A DNA stretch of 64,000 bases. Origin: Haloimpatiens massiliensis. GTDB lineage: Bacteria > Bacillota > Clostridia > Clostridiales > Clostridiaceae. A program made the translations under genes and the position numbers. This document shows positions 9,207 through 15,995 of the stretch, piece by piece. The notes under the pieces were generated by a model that did no database searches, was not told the origin of the DNA, and saw only the letters and a program-made list of their open reading frames with translations. Positions within the stretch are counted from its first letter, which is position 1. The number at the start of each line of letters is the position of its first letter. The stretch covers positions 1,634,156-1,698,155 of the forward strand of contig NZ_LT854640.1 of assembly GCF_900184255.1 (NCBI RefSeq). Reading direction: 5' to 3'.

Positions 9207-9635
9207 ATGGCAGATACATCAAAACTTAATAAGATTACAGAGTATATTTTAGAAAAATTAAGTGAAGAGTTTAGTACAAATTTATGTAAACAGAAACTTA
9301 GAATTGGAGATAATACTTATAAAGAATTTACAGGAGTTTCAAATAATAGAGATATCGTAATATTTATATGTCACCATAGTGGAAAAACAAAAGGTGGTAA
9401 TATACCATCAGCAAAGCTAGATAGTTTATTTGCTAAGTGCTACTTCATGGAGAAGATACGAGCTAAGGAGAAATATATTTACTTTACTAATAAAGAGTTT
9501 TATGAAATTTTTAGCAATAAGAGTAATGGAATAATACAAGGAATAGAGTTAAGATTATTTGAGGATTTACCCCCAAATTTTAAAAAAATTTTAAATGAAG
9601 TTTTAACTAATGCTTCAAAGGAAATAAATATATAG
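9207..9635 (+). CDS. small unknown protein downstream of the Mrr-type nuclease
   Basis: About 142 residues, not recognised. The frame is open from 9159, overlapping the nuclease, but GGGGGGA at 9194-9200 places the most likely start at ATG 9207 (MADTSKLN). It is lysine-rich and soluble, with short strands such as RDIVIFICHH and KYIYFTNKEFYEIF that could form a small alpha/beta domain. No catalytic motif is evident. It sits 23 bases after the Mrr gene and is probably co-transcribed, so it could be an accessory or partner of that system. Confidence 0.65.
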   Translation: MADTSKLNKITEYILEKLSEEFSTNLCKQKLRIGDNTYKEFTGVSNNRDIVIFICHHSGKTKGGNIPSAKLDSLFAKCYFMEKIRAKEKYIYFTNKEFYEIFSNKSNGIIQGIELRLFEDLPPNFKKILNEVLTNASKEINI

Positions 9636-9739
9636 ATTATACTTTTAATTTACATATAGCAAACAAAAAAAGTCTTCCGCTTCGCTACATCCTTTTTTTG
9701 TAACGACCCCCGAAATGTAATTTTTACCAATGATTCAAA

Positions 9740-10255
9740 CTACTTCAAAATATCATCATACTCATAAGAGGTATTGCCCAATAATGCCTGCTCTAGCTTA
9801 CTAAAATCATATGTTCTTTGAGTATAGTCGTTGAAGGTATTGGATTTATAGTTTCTTTTGTAGTTTTTGTGATTTTTATAGTTACTATGGCCAGTGTTGG
9901 TTTTATTAGAATTAGCATTTTTTTTAGTTTTTAATGCAGCACTAAAACCACTGCATTTTTCTTGTATTTTTTGAGCAGTTTGTTGTACTTTTTTATTAAG
10001 TTTCTTTGGCAATATGTACAGATTGCTGGTAGAGCCACGTCTTTTTATTATAACAAGTCCTAGATCTTTCAGGGTTTTTAGGTATCTTTGTATTGTTCTT
10101 ATGCTTTTATTCATTCTAGTAGCTAGAGTATTTTGAGATGGAAAACAATCATTTTTATCCCCATAGCAGTAGCTTTCTAGTAGACAGTATAGTTTTAAAG
10201 CCTGTCCATCTATATTAGTATTTAAAATTTCAGAATCAATTGATATAAAGTTCAT
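9740..10255 (-). CDS. HTH (RepA/DnaD-like N-terminal) protein, possible replication initiator
   Basis: A 171-residue protein with an N-terminal winged helix (HTH_36-like). LKLYCLLESYCYG, CFPSQNTLATRMNKSIRTIQ and YLKTLKDLGLVIIKRRG are the usual helices and wing of plasmid and phage replication-initiator N-domains. The rest is low-complexity and Lys/Asn-rich, with a short conserved-looking tail. ATG is preceded by a GGAGG ribosome site. It faces a 950-base non-coding stretch with operator-like palindromes, paired direct repeats and long inverted repeats. That layout suits a rep gene beside its origin on a plasmid, phage-plasmid or integrated element. A transcriptional regulator is the alternative. 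Confidence 0.7.
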   Translation of the reverse strand: MNFISIDSEILNTNIDGQALKLYCLLESYCYGDKNDCFPSQNTLATRMNKSIRTIQRYLKTLKDLGLVIIKRRGSTSNLYILPKKLNKKVQQTAQKIQEKCSGFSAALKTKKNANSNKTNTGHSNYKNHKNYKRNYKSNTFNDYTQRTYDFSKLEQALLGNTSYEYDDILK

Positions 10256-10276
10256 AGTAATTACCTCCAGTTATTT

Positions 10277-10315
10277 TATTAAACTTTAAGTTTAAAGTTT
10301 AAAATTAAAGCTTAA
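10277..10315 (-). promoter_or_regulatory. operator-like AAACTTTAAG/TTTAAAGTTT repeats before the HTH gene
   Basis: Several overlapping copies of CTTTAAG and TTTAAAGTTTAAA in both orientations lie 20-60 bases upstream of the HTH gene start. This is a plausible binding site for the HTH protein itself or for autoregulation. The region is very AT-rich, so chance contributes. Confidence 0.4.
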
Positions 10316-10330
10316 ATGGCATGCCGCATC

Positions 10331-10388
10331 ACATAGGTTACACTTTTTAGGGTTTTAAATGTTTCATAACATGGGTTACACTCTAGGG
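10331..10388. repeat. pair of GGTTACAC direct repeats (iteron-like)
   Basis: ACATAGGTTACACTTTTTAG at 10331 and ACATGGGTTACACTCTAG at 10369 are near-identical, 38 bases apart, in the region upstream of the HTH/rep-like gene. Two copies are too few to be sure, but spacing and location suit initiator or regulator binding sites. Confidence 0.45.
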
Positions 10389-10642
10389 ACGTAAAAGCTG
10401 GGTATAATATAAGTTCGTGGCTTGTCCTTCTAATAACTAGATATGCACTTTAAAATAAAATTCCACTTAAATTTTAAGTTTTTTTATTATTTCAGATAAA
10501 TTGGTTTATATTATGTACTAGAAACGTATATTAAAAATTTGCATTTAAAACATGTATCAAAAGAAGTTATATCTTAAAAACTAATTGATTAAAAATTACT
10601 ATAAATATACTTAGTTTTTTATTTATTATTTTGTATTTATTA

Positions 10643-10770
10643 GGGTGAACGGCTTTGTCGTATTGCAAGGACAAGGGATGTCGTATTGGATGCGACAAAG
10701 TTTCACCCCAAGGGAGCAGGCAGCACTCTTCGGAAGTACCACTTCGGCAACACCTCTGACAGGTTGTGCG
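10643..10770 (+). ncRNA. structured, relatively GC-rich non-coding segment
   Basis: About half G+C inside a very AT-rich spacer. GGGTGAA (10643) pairs with TTCACCC (10702) and CTTTGTCG (10653) with CGACAAAG (10693), giving a long two-part stem whose apical loop repeats TGTCGTATTG. An unpaired-looking purine-rich stretch (AAGGGAGCAGGCAGCA) and ACTTCGG/CTTCGG elements follow. No ORF explains it. It could be a structured RNA, a nicking or plasmid single-strand origin, or an attachment region; sequence alone does not decide. Confidence 0.5.
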
Positions 10771-10956
10771 AAAATCAAAATTGCTTGTAAGTTTTTAGTT
10801 TAGCATTTTATTTTTGATAAAAAAACCAAAAATGTGCCTTTAAAATAGTTTTAAAAATCTTATTTTATTAATTTAAGATAAAACATAAGTTATTTTTGAA
10901 AGTTAATTATGAAAATATTGCATTGAAAATAATTTGCGCACAACCTGCTGAGGTGT
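10750..10956. repeat. long-range inverted repeat flanking an AT-rich core
   Basis: The left arm (10750-10770) has ACACCTC and CAGGTTGTGCG. The right arm (10937-10956) carries their complements CGCACAACCTG and GAGGTGT, with only the 2-3 bases between blocks mismatched. The arms enclose about 166 bases of nearly pure AT sequence. An inverted repeat around an AT-rich core is typical of replication origins or small mobile elements. Confidence 0.6.
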
Positions 10957-10984
10957 AAATTTTACTAAAAATTCAATAAAAAAC

Positions 10985-11031
10985 AAAACACATAGATAAA
11001 GTAAACTAAACTTTAATCTATGTGTTTTTTT
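10985..11031 (+). terminator. hairpin terminator closing the non-coding region
   Basis: ACACATAGAT pairs with ATCTATGTGT, with AAAG/CTTT extending the stem, followed by TTTTTTT. It is an excellent rho-independent terminator on the plus strand although no plus-strand ORF precedes it. This supports a transcribed RNA from the region to its left. Confidence 0.75.
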
Positions 11032-11206
11032 ATGCTATTGATATTACTTGAAAAAATACTTACTAATCTGTAGGATACTTGGTATCTGGTTATCGAAAAT
11101 TAGATTAATAACATTAATTTTAAAAAGCAATGAACAAATGTTTGCATAAACTTTTTCTAGTTGGAAATAATAAGTAATGACAAATAACTAGAAAGAGGAG
11201 ATTAAA

Positions 11207-12103
11207 ATGGATTATAATAAGGTTGAGGATGCTGTTTTAAAAAAGGCCATGGAGTTTTTTAAAGATAATGCTGTGAAGTTTTTTGGAATCGATACTAAAA
11301 TAATTGCTCCTGCAGAAACAGAAATTAAAAATATAGACATAAAAACTAATTATACGGATTATTTATTCTACACAGAGGATGGGGCATACTTGCATTTCGA
11401 GTTTCAAACTACTAATAAAAAAGATGATATAAAAAGATTTTTATATTATGATGCTTCCTTGTTTTACAAAGAAAAAAGGAAGGTTAAGACAATTGTTATA
11501 TATTCTGCTGATATAGAAGATGTAGAAACATACATAGATGCAGGTTCAATAAAATATAATATAGAAGCATTTTATATGAAAAATCTAAATGGTGATGAAA
11601 AACTTAAATATTTAAGAGAGAAAATATTTAAAAAGGAAAAACTAAATGGTGAAGATATATTAACCTTAACTTTTATACCTCTTATGGGAGGAAATAAAAG
11701 TAGGAGCAAAAGGACTTTAGAAAGCATAGAATTAGCAGATACAATACCAGAAAGTAATGAAAAAACGCAATGTATAACACTGCTATATGCGTTATTTGAT
11801 AAATTCGGAGATGAGGTATCTAAAAGAAAATTTAAGGAGGTATTTAGCATGACAGAAATAGGTAAGATGATAAGGGATGAAGCTATACAAGAGGGGATAA
11901 AAGAAGGGATAAAAGAAGGAATAAAAGAGGGCAAAGCAGATGGAAAGAGTGATATTCTTATAAGGCAACTTATTAAAAAATTCAAATCTGTACCTAACGA
12001 ATATAAAGAAAAAATAAAGAAACTACCAGAGGAAACTATAGACGTAATAGCCACAGATATTTTTGAAATAGAAAAAATTGAAGATGTAGAGAAATATTTT
12101 TAG
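11207..12103 (+). CDS. Rpn family PD-(D/E)XK nuclease (recombination-promoting, transposase-like)
   Basis: A 298-residue protein of the Rpn/PDDEXK group that is multicopy in clostridia. The N-terminal nuclease domain shows TDYLFYTEDGAYLHFEFQT at about residues 49-67, the Asp and Glu-x-Gln pattern of the fold. The C-terminal third has a run of EGIKEG repeats encoded by 12-base direct repeats (about 11889-11930), a feature of the family that can vary in number by slippage. AGAGGAG precedes ATG. A second, 5'-less copy of the last 105 codons lies at 20795-21115. Characterised Rpn proteins promote RecA-independent recombination; that is family knowledge. Confidence 0.8.
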   Translation: MDYNKVEDAVLKKAMEFFKDNAVKFFGIDTKIIAPAETEIKNIDIKTNYTDYLFYTEDGAYLHFEFQTTNKKDDIKRFLYYDASLFYKEKRKVKTIVIYSADIEDVETYIDAGSIKYNIEAFYMKNLNGDEKLKYLREKIFKKEKLNGEDILTLTFIPLMGGNKSRSKRTLESIELADTIPESNEKTQCITLLYALFDKFGDEVSKRKFKEVFSMTEIGKMIRDEAIQEGIKEGIKEGIKEGKADGKSDILIRQLIKKFKSVPNEYKEKIKKLPEETIDVIATDIFEIEKIEDVEKYF

Positions 12104-12236
12104 TGAAATAGGTTAAGTATGCAATAAGTTTATATAAAATATGAATAATGGAAGGAATACTAAGAAAAAATTACCAAAGTTTTATTCGGAGCGACAGTTC
12201 TGTATAGTTACATTAAAAAATAAAAATTAGTTTAAT

Positions 12237-12359
12237 GGTTTAACTACAGCAAACATTACAGTAAAAGGAGAGTTAATTATAAAATTAATTAAAGACAACC
12301 AACAGATAATTGCAAAAGATATAGTTGAAATATCAGGGAATATTACAATTGATGGGTAA
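12237..12359 (+). pseudogene. possible coding remnant between Rpn and the TOTE helicase
   Basis: A short open stretch reads GLTTANITVKGELIIKLIKD and onward to a stop at 12357, resembling the end of a protein-coding sequence but with no start codon or ribosome site. The rest of the 12104-12446 gap holds nothing I recognise. This is weak support; it may be chance coding potential. Confidence 0.25.
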
Positions 12360-12446
12360 AATATAATTTAAAAAAAATTAAAAGAAAAAGAAATAATAAA
12401 GAGAATAGATTCTAATAGAAAAGGATATTGGGAGTAGTTGATATTG

Positions 12447-15314
12447 ATGGATTACAATGAGCTTTTAGAAAAATATAAATTATTGCAAAGGGAAAATGAG
12501 CTTTTAAGAGCAGAAATAGTAAAACTTAATGCTAAATTTATAAAATATTTTCCAGCAGAAAATTGTGCAGAAAAAATATATGAGGCAATTATTAATTATG
12601 GGGATAAGAATGTAGCTTTAGTAACAAATACTAGTTTACCTCAAGAAAAAATAGATTTGTTTTTAAATCTTTTTAGAGGAAGAGAAAATGTATGCGCTAA
12701 AAGATGGAAAAATAAGCCGGGATATTCTCCGTTTTGCTTTAACGATTTTAGACTAGGTATATGTAGTAAGCCTAAAATAAAATGCACTGAATGCAAAAAC
12801 AGTAAATTTGCCCCTTTAAATAGTGAACAATTGAAGAAGCATCTTATGGGAAAGGAAGTATTGGGATTATATCCTATGACGGAGAAAGATACTTGTTATC
12901 TATTAGTGATGGATCTTGATGAAGCTAGATGGCAAGATGATAGCAGTGTAATAAGAAATGTTTGCGTAGAAAAGAAAATACCAGTATATGTTGAGCGTTC
13001 AAGGTCGGGCCAAGGATGTCATATATGGTTTTTCTTTGATGTGGAAATTAAAGCATACATTGCTAGAAAATTTGGAATGATAATTCTTAATCTTGCAATG
13101 CAGCAGTGCGGAGAAATAAAGTTTGACTCTTATGATAGATTGTTTCCTAGTCAAGATTTTCTTCAAAAAAATGGATTCGGGAACTTGATTGCCCTACCTT
13201 TGCAAAAAGAGGCAAGAGTAAAGAATAATTCGGTTTTTGTTGATGAAAATTTTAATGCATTTAAGGATCAATGGGTATATCTTTCACAAATTGAAAAATT
13301 ATCAGAAAAGTTTGTACTAAACTTTATAAAAACTCATAAGATTTCTGAAGATTATAAAGAAAATAAAATTATAGAACACATGAATAATAAAGAAGAAATT
13401 AAAGTACAAAAAGTTGATTTCCCTGAAAAAATTATTATAAAAAGGTGTAATGGAATAACAATATGTAAAGAGGGTATATCTCCAAAAGGATTATTTGCTT
13501 TACGTAAAATGGCATCATACTTAAATCCAGAATTTTATTTAAAACAAGCAATGAGGCAATCAACCTATAAAATATCGAGGGTCACTGTTATGTACGAAGA
13601 AAATGAAAGTGATATTACTATACCACGAGGATTAGAAACTAAACTTATTAATTTACTAAGTGAAAGTTCTATTAATTATTCTATAATAGATAACAAGATA
13701 GATGGAAGGAAAATTAACGTTAGTTTTAAAGGCAAGCTAAAAGAAAAGCAGCAACTTGTTTTTGAGGAAATGAATAAATTTGAAAATGGTGTATTATCTG
13801 CCACAACTGGCTTCGGAAAGACAGTTATTGGAGCTAGAATTATTGCTGAGAAAAAGACATCAACATTAATACTTGTACATACTAAAGAATTGGCTACACA
13901 ATGGAAAGAACGTCTTGAGCAATTCTTAGAAATAGATGAAGAGATTGAAGGGAATAGAAGGAAGGCTTCAATTATAGGACAACTTGGTGGTGGTAAAAAG
14001 TCTTTAAATGGAGTAATAGATATTGCAATTATGCAGTCCATGTTTGAAAAAGACAAAAGTATTAAATCCTTGATAAATCAATATGGATTAGTATTAGTTG
14101 ATGAATGTCATCATATTTCAGCATCAAATTTTAATAGAATTCTAAGCTATGCTAGTGCAAGGTATGTTTATGGATTAACTGCTACCCCTATTCGTAAAGA
14201 TGGGCATCATCCTATTATTTTTATGCAATGTGGACCTATACGATACAAAGTAGATGCTAAGCAGGAGGCAAAACAAAGCGGTTTTGATCATTTTATTGTA
14301 CCTAGATTTACATCTACTAGAATGCCAATAAATGAAGAGGATAGAGAATGGCATATTACTGAAATTTATCAACATATTTGTGATAGCAATTATAGAAATG
14401 CTTTAATTGTGAAGGATATAGAAGCAGCTATAAACGCTGGTAGGAATACTTTGGTGTTAACAGAAAGAACAAGTCATATTAATGTTTTAGTAAATATGCT
14501 TAGTGGAAAAGATTTTCAAATAATTGTGTTGTCTGGAGAATTATCTGCCCAAAAAAGAAAAGCGGCATTAGATAGTATTAAAGCATTAAGCAATGGAGAT
14601 AGGTATGTGATTGTGGCAACTGGAAAACTTATTGGAGAAGGTTTTGATGAGGCAAGATTAGATACACTGTTTATGACAATGCCTATAGCATGGAAGGGAA
14701 CAATTGCACAATATGCAGGAAGGCTTCATAGAAGTTACGAAGGGAAAAATGAAGTTATTATTTATGACTATGTTGATGTTCACATACCAGTTTTGGAACG
14801 AATGTATCACAAGCGGCTAACGGCATATCGAACATTAGGGTATAGCATTAAGAATAATATTATGGATTCAGAGGCTGAAAGCGGAATTTATGACAACTTT
14901 GATTATTTTGAACATGTTTTAAAGGATATTGCAGCTGCTAAGAAAAATATATTGGTCTCAAGTCCCTTCCTTCAAAAGAAGAAAATAAACGTTGTAAAGG
15001 AAACGCTAGTCGACAAATATAAATCAGGAATAAGGATAACTTTATGTATTAAAGAGGTTAGTGAGTATTCAGACAAACAACAGAGATACATTATTGAATT
15101 TATTGAAGAAATGCAAAAACAAGGTATCAATGTAGTTCAGATTAAACATAACAGATATAGATTTATGATTGTTGATTATAAAATAGTATGGTATGGCGGT
15201 ATAGATATTTTTGGAGGTACCTATGATGATAATTCACTGATTCGAGTTCAAAATGAAGAATTAGCAAATGAGCTAATTGGAGTAGTAGCTGAAATTAAAA
15301 GTAATAAAGAATAA
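12447..15314 (+). CDS. TOTE-type conflict-system protein: AEP primase + SF2 helicase + PLD-like nuclease
   Basis: About 955 residues with four parts. A short N-terminal coiled coil (LLEKYKLLQRENELLRAEIV) comes first. A Cys-rich and archaeo-eukaryotic primase region follows (about 80-290), with LVMDLDEARW around 155, RSRSGQGCHIWFFFD around 190 and FDSYDRLFPSQD, the hallmarks of the TOTE AEP family. An SF2 helicase comes next: Walker A ATTGFGKT near 453, DECHH near 551, TATP near 577, QYAGRLHR near 755. A C-terminal PLD-like domain (about 820-948) carries KHNRYRFMIVDYKIVWYGG; the HxK motif is not canonical. TOTE proteins are predicted nucleic-acid-targeting defence factors. The start is uncertain between ATG 12447 and TTG codons at 12438 and 12444. 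Confidence 0.85.
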   Translation: MDYNELLEKYKLLQRENELLRAEIVKLNAKFIKYFPAENCAEKIYEAIINYGDKNVALVTNTSLPQEKIDLFLNLFRGRENVCAKRWKNKPGYSPFCFNDFRLGICSKPKIKCTECKNSKFAPLNSEQLKKHLMGKEVLGLYPMTEKDTCYLLVMDLDEARWQDDSSVIRNVCVEKKIPVYVERSRSGQGCHIWFFFDVEIKAYIARKFGMIILNLAMQQCGEIKFDSYDRLFPSQDFLQKNGFGNLIALPLQKEARVKNNSVFVDENFNAFKDQWVYLSQIEKLSEKFVLNFIKTHKISEDYKENKIIEHMNNKEEIKVQKVDFPEKIIIKRCNGITICKEGISPKGLFALRKMASYLNPEFYLKQAMRQSTYKISRVTVMYEENESDITIPRGLETKLINLLSESSINYSIIDNKIDGRKINVSFKGKLKEKQQLVFEEMNKFENGVLSATTGFGKTVIGARIIAEKKTSTLILVHTKELATQWKERLEQFLEIDEEIEGNRRKASIIGQLGGGKKSLNGVIDIAIMQSMFEKDKSIKSLINQYGLVLVDECHHISASNFNRILSYASARYVYGLTATPIRKDGHHPIIFMQCGPIRYKVDAKQEAKQSGFDHFIVPRFTSTRMPINEEDREWHITEIYQHICDSNYRNALIVKDIEAAINAGRNTLVLTERTSHINVLVNMLSGKDFQIIVLSGELSAQKRKAALDSIKALSNGDRYVIVATGKLIGEGFDEARLDTLFMTMPIAWKGTIAQYAGRLHRSYEGKNEVIIYDYVDVHIPVLERMYHKRLTAYRTLGYSIKNNIMDSEAESGIYDNFDYFEHVLKDIAAAKKNILVSSPFLQKKKINVVKETLVDKYKSGIRITLCIKEVSEYSDKQQRYIIEFIEEMQKQGINVVQIKHNRYRFMIVDYKIVWYGGIDIFGGTYDDNSLIRVQNEELANELIGVVAEIKSNKE

Positions 15315-15389
15315 TATGAATAAGGAGAAATGTTTTTAATGATCCGAGAGAAATACTATTCTAAATAAAGAAAATTTCCATATTGAGGC

Positions 15390-15785
15390 TTGTATGCTTC
15401 AAGGGGCATCGAAATGTTATGTGACACAGCTAGAGAAATTGTACAAAAGCACCCCATTTTGTATTATAGGATAAATTATTTCAATGATGATGATAAAAAT
15501 TTAGTTGAACGGTTTTTTATCTGGAAGGATAAGATTAAAATAACAAGTGAACAATATGAAAAGTATATTACTTGGCTACAATCAGAGGTTGACAAAAGAA
15601 CTAATGCAGTTGTAGGTAGAGGTTTTAGAGGAAGCTATTATAAAGCGGCAGTGCTTATAGCTGCACTAGGAGAAACAATGGAATCATATGGTAATGTAGG
15701 TGCAAAGATAAATATTATAGATCACTATAAAAAAATCTATTCTAGAAAGAGAGTATTTAAATCAGAAATTGAAACTTTGAAATAA
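15390..15785 (+). pseudogene. C-terminal remnant of a SWIM-zinc-finger-like gene
   Basis: An open stretch of 131 codons has no ribosome binding site and only a TTG (15390) as a possible start. A stop lies in frame just upstream and a nine-codon ATG reading frame in front ends at once. It reads like the end of a longer protein: GFRGSYYKAAVLIAALGETM and YSRKRVFKSEIETLK resemble C-termini of SWIM zinc finger proteins. It directly follows the TOTE helicase and may be a decayed partner gene. Family assignment is tentative. Confidence 0.5.
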
Positions 15786-15859
15786 AGGTGATTTAAGTAG
15801 CATTTTGTTAATCAATACCAACAAAGGTGAGGAGAATTGATGAAATAACAATGAAAAGT

Positions 15860-15915
15860 GGGGACGGTTAAGTAGTATTTGGCAAGTTATATGCAGATAC
15901 TACTTAACCGTCTCC
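15860..15915. repeat. REP-like palindrome (GGGGACGGTTAAGTAGTAT)
   Basis: A 19-base arm at 15860 is repeated inverted at 15897-15915 with one mismatch, loop 18 bases. The GGGGACGGTT start resembles palindromes found near REP-associated Y1 transposases in Firmicutes. No such transposase is in the window. It could also serve as a terminator, but only a weak A/T run follows. Confidence 0.55.
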
Positions 15916-15995
15916 AATTGCTACAAAAAAAATTTTTGATTTTTGAATTGATTTAATTTTTTAGTTGTAATGTTGAATAAAGTTATTTCTGTTAA

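Noticed and set aside
9660..9720. terminator after the small gene downstream of Mrr
   Set aside because: AAAAAAAG and CTTTTTTT can pair but the stem is almost only A-T, so support is too weak.
10331..10388. possible CRISPR repeats
   Set aside because: Only two short copies, no further spacing pattern and no cas genes in the window.
11572..12054. 160-codon reverse ORF antisense to Rpn
   Set aside because: Its PSFIPSFIPS runs are the complement of the EGIKEG repeat; the sense gene has the ribosome site and the family match.
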